Below, piece by piece: positions 1-7,112 of a stretch of DNA of 64,000 bases (positions within the stretch are counted from its first letter, which is position 1; each line of letters opens with the position of its first letter). Position numbers and translations under genes: made by a program. Location of the stretch: assembly GCF_030252345.1 (NCBI RefSeq), contig NZ_CP126980.1, positions 581,501-645,500 of the forward strand, written 5' to 3'. Origin of the DNA: Actinoplanes oblitus. GTDB lineage: Bacteria > Actinomycetota > Actinomycetes > Mycobacteriales > Micromonosporaceae. Under the pieces are notes generated by a model. That model was not told where the DNA came from. It did no database searches and saw nothing but the letters and a program-made list of their open reading frames with translations.

Positions 1-240
1 ACATCAGCAGGCGCGAATGACCTTACACAATCAACGAATGAATGGTTGGGCCAGGGGCGGCCGCGCAGTTCTTCGACGCCCGTTTTGATGCTGTTTGCCG
101 ACTCGGATACGGCAAAGGGGTCTGATGCCCGGCTGACCGTTTTGGCGGGAGATTTCTCCGGGGCATTGTTCCACCGTTCGCGGCACCGATCGGATCGCAT
201 TCGCGGTCGGACGCCCGCCCGTCGAACCGATGCCGGTCGG
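1..240. other. left edge, no gene recognised
   Basis: I see no convincing gene here. Open frames on both strands are Arg/Pro-rich products typical of chance frames in high-GC DNA, and none has a recognisable domain or a good ribosome binding site. It is probably the region downstream of the minus-strand DUF3040 gene. Confidence 0.5.
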
Positions 241-516
241 TCAGCGGGAGCGGAATTTGCGGAGGCGGTAACCGGCGGCGATCGCGGTGACGACGCCCCA
301 GACGGCGACGATCAGGGCGGCGATCCACCAGCCGAGCGCACCGAGGACGATCGCGGCGACGGCGATCACGGCGGCGACGATGAAGAGCGCCAGCGGCGGC
401 CGGGGGGTCGGGATGCTGAAGTTGCCGCCACCCATCCGGGCGCAGAAGTCGGGGTCGTCGCGCCGGAGCTGGCGCTCCAGCTGTGCCAGCCGTCGGCTGT
501 CCTCTTTGCTGAGCAT
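241..516 (-). CDS. DUF3040 small membrane protein
   Basis: A 91-residue protein of the actinobacterial DUF3040 family, function unknown. The N-terminus (MLSKEDSRRLAQLERQL, then DDPDF) is the hallmark of the family: an amphipathic helix followed by two adjacent membrane segments at about residues 41-78 and a short basic tail ending RKFRSR. The length is normal for the family. The start is supported by a GGAAGG ribosome binding site 8 nt upstream of the ATG. It stands alone on the minus strand, about 400 bp from its neighbour. Family membership is clear; no biochemical role can be stated. Confidence 0.9.
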   Translation of the reverse strand: MLSKEDSRRLAQLERQLRRDDPDFCARMGGGNFSIPTPRPPLALFIVAAVIAVAAIVLGALGWWIAALIVAVWGVVTAIAAGYRLRKFRSR

Positions 517-918
517 GGTTGCTACCTTCCGGTCCGCCGCGCCGGTGAAGCAAGGATCGAGAGTCGGCTATCCCGATCAAAGCCCATTGTTACCTCTGAG
601 TTGCCTCGGTGATACGTCTGCGTGTGCCGAATTTTCCGGCCGATCTGCCCGTGCGCGCGGGCGCCGCGCCCACTGGGTGAGATGCCCGGAAAGTTGTTTG
701 TAACCGGTACAACGGCTTTGCCGCCTTTCGATGACGGCGCGAACACCCGGACTGCCGTCCTACATTTCGGACTGTTCCGGTCAGATGGCGATAGAAACGG
801 CATCGGTGTGGGCAGACGGGAACGCGGCGCCCATGCATGTGGGCGCCGCGTCGGGCGTACATCGAAGGCGGAGCTCGGACCATTCAGGAGTTAGCCGCTT
901 TTCGGGAGATACCGGCTC
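517..918. other. 400-bp intergenic region with a small inverted repeat
   Basis: No gene is supported. It should hold the promoter of the DUF3040 gene (minus strand). The only structure seen is an inverted repeat at 698-712, TTGTA-ACCGG-TACAA, which could be an operator half-site pair but could also be chance. Confidence 0.3.
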
Positions 919-2148
919 TCAGGCGCGATTGCGGCCGCCGCGGAAGACCCAGATCCGGAGCATCAGGAAACGGACCGCGGTGGCGACCAGGTTGGCCAGT
1001 ACCAGCACGACGAGTTCGACGGCACGGGACGGTTCGGTGGCCGCCGCGTGGAGCAGGGCCAGGGAGCCGCTGGTCAGTCCCAGCCCGATGCCGAAGACGA
1101 CAAGACCCTGCGCCTGGTGGCGGAGCGCGCCGCCGTTGCCGCGTACCCCGAACGTGAGCCGCCGGTTGGCGGCGGTGTTCGCCACCGCGGTGGCCAGCAG
1201 CGCGACCAGGTTGGCGGACTGGGCGCCGAGGCCGGCCCGGAGCAGGGCGTAGAGCACCAGGTAGGCGAGCGTGCTGGCGACACCGACCCCGGCGAACCGG
1301 ATCAACTGGCCGGTCAGCCCGGCCGGTACCCCGTCGACCGGGAGCGGATCGCGCCCGAGCTGCTCGCGGAGGGCGGCCAGGGGTAACCGGCCGGTGCTCA
1401 GCGCGCGGGTGATCCGGACGATGCCCTTCAGATCGGCGATCGCGGTGGCCGCGATGTCGACCCGGCTGTCCGGGTCGTCCACCCAGTCCACCGGGACCTC
1501 GTGGATGCGCAGCCCGGCCCGCTCGGCCAGGACCAGCATCTCGGTGTCGAAGAACCAGCCGGTGTCCTCCACCATCGGCAGCAGGCGGCGAGCCACGTCG
1601 GCCCGGATCGCCTTGAAGCCACACTGCGCGTCGGAGAAACGGGCGGCCATCGTCGTACGCAAGATGAGGTTGTAGCCGCGGGAGATGAACTCGCGCTTCG
1701 CGCCCCGGACCACCCGCGAACCGCGCGCCAGCCGCGATCCGATCGCCAGGTCGGAGTGGCCGGAGATCAGCGGCGCCACCAGCGGCAGCAGCGCGTCGAG
1801 ATCGGTGGAGAGGTCGACGTCCATGTAGGCCAGCACGGCGGCGTCGGAGTGCGTCCAGACGTGGTTCAGCGCGCGGCCGCGGCCCTTCTGCGTCAGGTGC
1901 ACCGCCTCGACCTCGGGGTAGGCGGCGGTGAGCTGCCGCGCCACCGCGGCGGTGCCGTCGACGCTCGCGTTGTCCGCGATGGTGATCCGGAATGGGTACG
2001 GGAACGAGGCGGCGAGATACGCGTGCAGGCGCTGGACGCAGGGCCCGAGGTCGACCTCTTCGTTGTAGACCGGCACGACGACGTCGAGGACCGGGGCGGT
2101 GACCCGGGCCGGCCCGGCATCCTGCGAAGACAGCGTCGAAAGGCTCAT
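919..2148 (-). CDS. family 2 glycosyltransferase fused to a GtrA-like membrane domain
   Basis: A 409-residue fusion. Residues about 20-260 are a GT-A fold dolichyl-phosphate-mannose-synthase-like transferase: DVVVPVYNEE at the nucleotide-binding start, YMDVDLSTD as the DxD metal site, and the acceptor-side QCGFKAIR. Residues about 285-400 form four membrane segments of the GtrA/DPMS C-terminal type (LIRFAGVGVASTLAYLVLY). By family, it moves a sugar from a nucleotide donor to polyprenyl phosphate and may flip it. It is a plausible supplier of polyprenyl-phosphate sugar for the GT39 transferase at 3555-5714. The ATG has a GGAAG sequence about 9 nt upstream. The sugar and acceptor are not known. 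Confidence 0.88.
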   Translation of the reverse strand: MSLSTLSSQDAGPARVTAPVLDVVVPVYNEEVDLGPCVQRLHAYLAASFPYPFRITIADNASVDGTAAVARQLTAAYPEVEAVHLTQKGRGRALNHVWTHSDAAVLAYMDVDLSTDLDALLPLVAPLISGHSDLAIGSRLARGSRVVRGAKREFISRGYNLILRTTMAARFSDAQCGFKAIRADVARRLLPMVEDTGWFFDTEMLVLAERAGLRIHEVPVDWVDDPDSRVDIAATAIADLKGIVRITRALSTGRLPLAALREQLGRDPLPVDGVPAGLTGQLIRFAGVGVASTLAYLVLYALLRAGLGAQSANLVALLATAVANTAANRRLTFGVRGNGGALRHQAQGLVVFGIGLGLTSGSLALLHAAATEPSRAVELVVLVLANLVATAVRFLMLRIWVFRGGRNRA

Positions 2149-2273
2149 GGAAGCAACTTCCGCCGCCGGCCTTTGCGCCCTGTGTGGCGAAACTGTGCGG
2201 CGCCTGTGAGTTGAGGCGCTGCGGCGGCCGGCGGATGCGGCGGCGCCGCGCCGGGAAGCGGGAGAATGACGGG

Positions 2274-3515
2274 ATGACGCTCCCGCTGATCCCGGTCCGC
2301 ACCGACCCGCCGGGCGTCGCGGCCGAGCCGGCGTGGCCGCACCGATCGCTCGACGTCCGCGCGCTGCGGGCCGGCGGCTGGCGGCCCCGGCCCTTCCGGG
2401 ACTTCGTCATCAAGGCGCATCAGCGCTGCAACCTGGCCTGCGACTACTGCTACATGTACACGATGGCGGACCAGTCGTGGCGGAGCCGGCCGGCCACCAT
2501 GCCGCCCGAGGTGGCGCAGGCCGCGGCGGAGCGGATCGGCGCACACGTGCGCGCGCACGACCTGGATCGGGTCCGGTTCATCCTGCACGGCGGGGAACCG
2601 CTGATGGCCGGCCGGGACGGGCTGCGCTCCATCGTCGGCACGCTGCGCGCCGCGCTGCCCGAAACCTGCGTCGGCGACGTCGGGTTGCAGACCAACGGGG
2701 TGCTGCTGGACGAGCCGATGCTCGACGAGTTGCAGTCGCTGGGCGTCACGATCGGGGTGAGCCTGGACGGGCCGGCGGTCGCCAATGACCAGCACCGCCG
2801 GACGGCCGGCGGGCGGGGCAGCTTCGCCGCCGTCGACCGGGCGCTGACGTTGCTCAACCGGCCGGAACGCCGCGGCGCGTACGCCGGTCTACTGTGCACG
2901 GTCGATCCGCGCACCGACCCGGTGGCCTGTTACGAGACGCTGCTCGGGTACGCGCCACCCGCCATCGACCTACTCTTCCCGCACGCCAACTGGGCGGAGC
3001 CGCCGTGGCGCCCGGCACCCGGCGCCACCCCGTACGCGGACTGGCTCGTCGCGATCTTCGACAGGTGGTACGACGCGGTCCGGCAGGAGACCCGGATCCG
3101 CCTCTTCGAATCGATCATCAACCTGCTGCTCGGCGGGGGCAGTCGCAGCGAACAGGTGGGGCTCAGCCCGGTGGCCGTCGCGGTGATCGAGACGGACGGG
3201 GCGGTGGAGCAGGAGGACTCGCTCAAGTCGGCCTACGAGGGCGCCTGTGCCACCGGCGCCAACGTGCTCACCGACGACCTGGACACGGTGCTCCGGCACC
3301 CCGGCGTCGCGGCTCGGCAGATCGGCCGGGACGCGCTCGCCGACGTCTGCCGGAGCTGCCCGCTGCACCGGGTCTGCGGCGCCGGCCACTACGCACACCG
3401 CTACCGGCCGGCCGACGGCTTCCGGAACCCGTCGGTCTACTGCGCCGACCTGTCCCGCCTGATCACCCACGTACATGACCGGGTCAGCGCCGACCTGGCC
3501 CGGTCGAACGGCTGA
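2274..3515 (+). CDS. radical SAM/SPASM peptide maturase, FxsB-like
   Basis: A 413-residue radical SAM enzyme. The cluster motif CNLACDYC (Cys52, Cys56, Cys59) is preceded by DFVIKAHQR and followed by YMY, as in the FxsB group. The C-terminal SPASM region has YEGAC, CRSCPLHRVCGAGHYAHRY and NPSVYCADL, the cysteine pattern that binds auxiliary 4Fe-4S clusters. Known relatives install carbon-carbon crosslinks (cyclophanes) on short ribosomal precursor peptides. I see no precursor gene beside it: only 125 bp separate it from the divergent glycosyltransferase. The start chosen has GGGAG about 9 nt upstream; the frame stays open 30 codons further but with low-complexity Arg/Gly. Product and substrate are unknown. 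Confidence 0.85.
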   Translation: MTLPLIPVRTDPPGVAAEPAWPHRSLDVRALRAGGWRPRPFRDFVIKAHQRCNLACDYCYMYTMADQSWRSRPATMPPEVAQAAAERIGAHVRAHDLDRVRFILHGGEPLMAGRDGLRSIVGTLRAALPETCVGDVGLQTNGVLLDEPMLDELQSLGVTIGVSLDGPAVANDQHRRTAGGRGSFAAVDRALTLLNRPERRGAYAGLLCTVDPRTDPVACYETLLGYAPPAIDLLFPHANWAEPPWRPAPGATPYADWLVAIFDRWYDAVRQETRIRLFESIINLLLGGGSRSEQVGLSPVAVAVIETDGAVEQEDSLKSAYEGACATGANVLTDDLDTVLRHPGVAARQIGRDALADVCRSCPLHRVCGAGHYAHRYRPADGFRNPSVYCADLSRLITHVHDRVSADLARSNG

Positions 3516-3542
3516 CGGGCGGCCCCTTCGCGGTGCCGCCCG
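3516..3542. terminator. hairpin between convergent genes
   Basis: CGGGCGGC at 3516-3523 pairs with GCCGCCCG at 3535-3542 (8 bp, 11-nt loop), directly after the radical SAM stop and just before the end of the convergent GT39 gene. There is no T-tract, so this is a probable rather than certain bidirectional terminator. Confidence 0.45.
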
Positions 3543-3554
3543 TCTCGCTCGGGA

Positions 3555-5714
3555 TCAGCTGGTCAGGTCGTAGACGGTGGCGTTGCCGACGGTCCGTGCG
3601 GTGAAGGTGTCGGCCACCCAGGAGGCGATCTGGCTGCTGTCGTTGCTGCCGGAACCGCCGCCGCCGAATCCGCCGCCACCGATGAAGTAGTGGATCTTCC
3701 CGGCGGCGACGTACTCCTTGAACTGGGCCAGGGTGGGGGACGGGTCGGTGCCGTTGAAGCCGCCGATGGCCATCACCGGCTGCTCGGTGGCCAGCTGGTA
3801 GCCGGAGGCGTTCTGGGAGCCGACGGCCGCGGCCACCCAGGTGTACTCGGCGGCGTCCTGCTCCAGCAGGGCCTTCATCTCGGCGCTGACCGAGGCGGCG
3901 TTGAGTAGGCCGCCCATGCCGCCGGCCGGACCGCGGCCGCCGTCCTGGCCCGGGCCGCCTCCGGCTCCCGGGAGACCGCCCGGGAGACCGCCCTGGGGCT
4001 GGCCTTGGTTCTGGCCGCCGCCGGGGAAGCCGCCGGTGCCCGCACCGCCGTTGCCCGCACCGCCGTTGCCCGCGCCGCCGGGGAAGCCGCCGCGGTTGCC
4101 GCCGCCACCCGGGAAACCGCCTCGGCCACCGCCTGGGCCGCCGAAGCCGCCGGCGACCGCCGGGCCCGCCGACGGGATCGACCCGGTGTGCGGCTGGGAG
4201 GCGGTCTGCACCGCGTACGCCGCCGGCCCGGCCAGCGCCGTGACCAGCGCGACCACCCCGCCCACCAGGGCGATCCGGCGGGACAGCCGGAACGCGGCGA
4301 CCACCGCGACCGCCGCCGCGATGCCGGCCACCAGGAGCGGCGTGCGCAGCCACGGCAGGAAGTCCGAGCTGCGGCCCAGCAACCGGTACGACCACCAGGC
4401 GGTCACCGCGATCGTGGCGCCCAGGGTCAGTGCGGCGACCAGGTTGGCCCGGTGTTTCCAGAGCAGGGTCACGCCCATGCCGACCACCGCGCCGACCGCC
4501 GGGGCCAGCGCCACCGTGTAGTACGCGTGGAAGATGCCCTGCATGAAGCTGAAGATCAGCCCGGTGATCAGCAGCCAGGAGCCCCACAGCAGCAGGCCGG
4601 CCCGCTGGAGGTCGGTACGCGACCGGCGGGCGGTGATCACCAGCCCGGCCACCAGCACGATCAGTGCGGCCGGCAGCAGCCAGGAGATCTGACCACCCTG
4701 CGCGCTCTCGAAGAGCCTGGTCACACTGGGCGAGCCCCACATGCCGCCGGCGTTGCCGCCGCGCCCGCCGCCGCCGACACTGCCGGTCTCGTCACCGTTG
4801 AGCCGGCCCAGGCCGTTGTAGCCGAGGGTGAGTTCGAGCAGGCTGTTGTTCTGCGAGCCACCGATGTACGGCCGGGCCGAGGCCGGCACCAGCTCGACGA
4901 TCGCGATGTACCAGCCGGCCGAGACGACCAGGGCGCCCAGCGCGAGCAGCAGCTGCCAGATCCGCTTGCCGAGCTTGGGTGGGCCGGCGAACAGGTAGGC
5001 CAGGCCGTACGCCGGGACCACCAGCAGCGCCTGGAGCATCTTGGTGAGGAAACCGAAGCCGACGAGGACCCCGGCCAGCACGATCCACCTGGTCGAGCCG
5101 TTCTCCACGGCACGCAGGGTGGCGTAGGCGCCGGCCACCATGAGCAGCACCAGCAGGGCGTCCGGGTTGTTGAACCGGAACATCAGCACGGCCACCGGGG
5201 TCAGCGCCGAGACCGTGCCGGCGAGCAGGCCGGCCACCGGGCCGAAACCGCGCCGGACTGTCGCGTAGAGCAGGCCGGTGCTGGCCACGCCGAGGAGCGC
5301 CTGCGGGACCAGGATGCTCCACGAGCTGAGGCCGAAGACGCGTACCGACAGCGCCATGATCCATAGCGAGGCCGGCGTCTTGTCCACGGTGATCGAGTTG
5401 GCCGCGTCGGACGAGCCGTAGAAGAAGGCCTTCCAGCTCGCCGAGCCGGCCTGGACCGCCGCCGAGTAGAACGCGTTGGCCCAGCCGGACGCGCCGAGTC
5501 CCCAGAGGTAGAGGACGGCGGTGCCGATCAACAGCGCGACGAGGGCCGGGCGGACCCACGGGGCGTCGGCGCGGCCGAGAAGAAGACGGGCGGCGCCGGA
5601 CCGGTCTCGCGGCGGTGACGGCGGCGTCCCATCGGCGGGCGTCTCGCCCACGATGGCCTCGCCGTCGATCACGGCCACCGGAGCGGAGGGTTCAACGGGT
5701 GACGTCGAGGTCAT
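3555..5714 (-). CDS. GT39/ArnT-like polyprenyl-phosphate-dependent glycosyltransferase
   Basis: A 719-residue integral membrane transferase. After a short cytoplasmic tail come about a dozen membrane segments; the first loop has GWANAFYSAAVQAG and DKTPASLWIMA, the acidic-site region of the PMT/ArnT (GT-C) superfamily. Family members transfer sugar from a polyprenyl phosphate to protein or envelope glycan on the outer face. Residues about 518-601 are an extreme Gly/Pro/Asn-rich linker, followed by a soluble C-terminal domain of about 110 residues that itself contains another Gly run. This layout recurs in actinobacterial homologues. GGGAG lies 8 nt before the ATG. The sugar is not known. Confidence 0.85.
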   Translation of the reverse strand: MTSTSPVEPSAPVAVIDGEAIVGETPADGTPPSPPRDRSGAARLLLGRADAPWVRPALVALLIGTAVLYLWGLGASGWANAFYSAAVQAGSASWKAFFYGSSDAANSITVDKTPASLWIMALSVRVFGLSSWSILVPQALLGVASTGLLYATVRRGFGPVAGLLAGTVSALTPVAVLMFRFNNPDALLVLLMVAGAYATLRAVENGSTRWIVLAGVLVGFGFLTKMLQALLVVPAYGLAYLFAGPPKLGKRIWQLLLALGALVVSAGWYIAIVELVPASARPYIGGSQNNSLLELTLGYNGLGRLNGDETGSVGGGGRGGNAGGMWGSPSVTRLFESAQGGQISWLLPAALIVLVAGLVITARRSRTDLQRAGLLLWGSWLLITGLIFSFMQGIFHAYYTVALAPAVGAVVGMGVTLLWKHRANLVAALTLGATIAVTAWWSYRLLGRSSDFLPWLRTPLLVAGIAAAVAVVAAFRLSRRIALVGGVVALVTALAGPAAYAVQTASQPHTGSIPSAGPAVAGGFGGPGGGRGGFPGGGGNRGGFPGGAGNGGAGNGGAGTGGFPGGGQNQGQPQGGLPGGLPGAGGGPGQDGGRGPAGGMGGLLNAASVSAEMKALLEQDAAEYTWVAAAVGSQNASGYQLATEQPVMAIGGFNGTDPSPTLAQFKEYVAAGKIHYFIGGGGFGGGGSGSNDSSQIASWVADTFTARTVGNATVYDLTS

Positions 5715-5804
5715 CGAGGTACTCCCAGAGCTGGTGGATCGGTACCCGAGGAACTATTTACACCAGCGCTGTCGCGTCCTTGTGCCGTCGCTGTGCGCTC
5801 CCTG

Positions 5805-5833
5805 TGAGTCCCGCCGGGCGCCGGCGGGACTCA
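5805..5833 (-). terminator. 13-bp hairpin after the DAHP synthase gene
   Basis: Arms TGAGTCCCGCCGG (5805-5817) and CCGGCGGGACTCA (5821-5833) are perfectly complementary with a 3-nt loop, 13 bp beyond the stop of the minus-strand DAHP synthase gene. No T-tract follows, as is common for actinobacterial hairpin terminators. Confidence 0.6.
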
Positions 5834-5845
5834 CCGCGAGATCCT

Positions 5846-6910
5846 TCAGATAGCCCGGCGCTTGGCCGACGCCACGGCCAGCCGCTCCAGCGTGGTGACC
5901 GTGCTGTCCCAGCCCATGCACGCGTCGGTGACCGACTGGCCGTACGTCATGTTCTCGCCCAGCTCCTGGCGCCCCGGCTCCAGGAAGCTCTCCAGCATCA
6001 CGCCGCTGATCGCCCGCTGGCCGGCCTCCATCTGCCGGGCGATGTCCTCGGCCACCAGCGGCTGCCGGTTGTGGTCCTTGTTGCTGTTGCCGTGCGAGCA
6101 GTCGATCACCAGGCGCTCCGGCAGGCCGGCCTTGCGCAACAGCTGCAGCGAGGCCTCGACGTCCGCGGCGCTGTAGTTCGGCTTGCCGCCACCGCCGCGC
6201 AGCACCAGGTGACAGTCCGGGTTGCCGGTGGTGTGCAGGATCGCCGGGGTGCCGGAGTAGTCGATGCCGGGGAAGACGTGCTGCGCCGCGGCCGCGTGGA
6301 TGGCGTCCACGGCGGTGGCGACGCTGCCGTCCGGGCGGTTCTTCATGCCGATCGGCATCGACAGGCCGGACGAGAGCTGGCGGTGCACCTGCGACTCGAC
6401 GGTCCGGGCGCCGATCGCGCCCCAGGCCACGGTGTCCGCGATGTACTGCGGGGTGATCGGGTCGAGGAACTCGACGGCCACCGGCAGACCCCGGCTGACC
6501 ACCTCGAGCAGCAGCTTGCGGGCGATCCGCAGGCCGGTGCCGACGTCACCGGAGCCGTCCAGGGCCGGATCCATGATCAGGCCCTTCCAGCCGACAGTGG
6601 AGCGCGGCTTCTCGAAGTACACCCGCATCACGATCAGCAGGTCCTCGCTGAGGCGCTCGGCCTCCAGCTTGAGGCGGTCGGCGTACTCGCCGGCGGCGGC
6701 CGGATCGTGCACCGAGCACGGCCCGACCACCACCAGCAGGCGCTGATCTCGGCCGTTCAGCACGTCCTCGACCTGCTTGCGGCCGGCCAGCACGGTGTCG
6801 TGCAACTCGGGGGTCAGCGGCAGCTCGTGGTGCAGGAGCGCCGGGCTCATCAGCGGGACGATCTTCTCGATGCGCTGGTCGCGGACGCGCTGCACCTCGG
6901 GGGCGGTCAT
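5846..6910 (-). CDS. aroG: class I 3-deoxy-D-arabino-heptulosonate 7-phosphate synthase
   Basis: A 354-residue AroF/G/H-type enzyme that condenses phosphoenolpyruvate and erythrose 4-phosphate, the first step of the shikimate pathway in the cytoplasm. Motifs seen in order: VVGPCSVHD, YFEKPRSTVGWKGL, GARTVESQVHR, GMKNRPDGS, NPDCHLVLRGG, IDCSHGNSNKDH and GVMLESFLEPGRQ, all matching the family, including the metal-binding Cys, His, Glu and Asp context. Length is normal. Actinomycetes usually carry a plant-type class II enzyme as well; this one is class I. GAAGGAGAGAG precedes the ATG. Its 5' leader contains a peptide-coding attenuator (6966-7105), so feedback by aromatic amino acids is expected at transcription level. 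Confidence 0.95.
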   Translation of the reverse strand: MTAPEVQRVRDQRIEKIVPLMSPALLHHELPLTPELHDTVLAGRKQVEDVLNGRDQRLLVVVGPCSVHDPAAAGEYADRLKLEAERLSEDLLIVMRVYFEKPRSTVGWKGLIMDPALDGSGDVGTGLRIARKLLLEVVSRGLPVAVEFLDPITPQYIADTVAWGAIGARTVESQVHRQLSSGLSMPIGMKNRPDGSVATAVDAIHAAAAQHVFPGIDYSGTPAILHTTGNPDCHLVLRGGGGKPNYSAADVEASLQLLRKAGLPERLVIDCSHGNSNKDHNRQPLVAEDIARQMEAGQRAISGVMLESFLEPGRQELGENMTYGQSVTDACMGWDSTVTTLERLAVASAKRRAI

Positions 6911-6965
6911 GGTGATCTCTCTCCTTCAACCGGCCCTGGGCGAGAGCCGGTTTGCTCGGGGCAAA

Positions 6966-6993
6966 CAAAAAGGCAGCGACGTCGTCGCTGCCT
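6966..6993 (-). terminator. attenuator terminator before the DAHP synthase gene
   Basis: On the minus strand a perfect 10-bp stem (plus-strand arms AGGCAGCGAC at 6971-6980 and GTCGCTGCCT at 6984-6993, loop 6981-6983) is followed at once by TTTTTG. This is a textbook intrinsic terminator, placed between the leader peptide stop (7021) and the DAHP synthase ATG (6910), so it must be read through for the enzyme to be made. Confidence 0.85.
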
Positions 6994-7060
6994 CAGCCGG
7001 CTCTGGCGGGATGTCTCAGGTCATGCGGTCATGGCCGAGGCACCGGCGCGAGCCGGCCTC
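6989..7060 (-). promoter_or_regulatory. competing attenuator hairpins (1:2 and 2:3)
   Basis: In the leader RNA, the segment at 7060-7037 folds into a 9-bp stem (GAGG/CCUC plus CCGGC/GCCGG, 2-nt bulge). Its 3' side contains UGCCUC (7042-7037), which is also complementary to GAGGCA (6994-6989), the top of the terminator's 5' arm. Pairing of UGCCUC with GAGGCA would open the terminator. A ribosome stalled at the aromatic codons (7080-7063) would cover the 5' arm of the first stem and favour this antiterminator; a ribosome reaching the stop at 7021 would cover UGCCUC and favour termination. Confidence 0.75.
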
Positions 7061-7092
7061 GTAAACCAATAGAACGCGTACGTCTGGGACAT
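7021..7092 (-). CDS. aromatic amino acid leader peptide (attenuator)
   Basis: A 23-residue frame, MSQTYAFYWFTRPARAGASA and three more residues, too short for routine gene calling. Five of six consecutive residues at positions 5-10 are aromatic (Tyr, Ala, Phe, Tyr, Trp, Phe). It lies upstream of a DAHP synthase gene and of an intrinsic terminator with an alternative antiterminator. Translation would sense charged tRNA for all three aromatic amino acids. The ATG is 7 nt after a TATGCT hexamer, so the leader is probably translated from a leaderless transcript. An in-frame ATG four codons upstream (7104) overlaps that hexamer and is less likely to be the start. Confidence 0.82.
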   Translation of the reverse strand: MSQTYAFYWFTRPARAGASAMTA

Positions 7093-7099
7093 GCCCGCC

Positions 7100-7105
7100 A
7101 GCATA
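7100..7105 (-). promoter_or_regulatory. -10 element TATGCT of the DAHP synthase leader
   Basis: TATGCT on the minus strand, 7 nt before the leader peptide ATG at 7092. No clear -35 is visible; that region overlaps the 3' end of the upstream sensor kinase gene. The spacing fits a transcript starting at the A of the ATG. Confidence 0.65.
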
Positions 7106-7112
7106 GACCGGA

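Noticed and set aside
2149..2273. Search for a radical SAM precursor peptide
   Set aside because: No plausible short frame with a ribosome site and a modification motif in the 125-bp gap or after the gene.
6929..6967. Additional short hairpins between the attenuator terminator and the DAHP synthase start (AACCGGC/GCCGGTT and GTTTGC/GCAAAC)
   Set aside because: Short stems that do not obviously compete with the attenuator helices; could affect translation but nothing supports a specific role.
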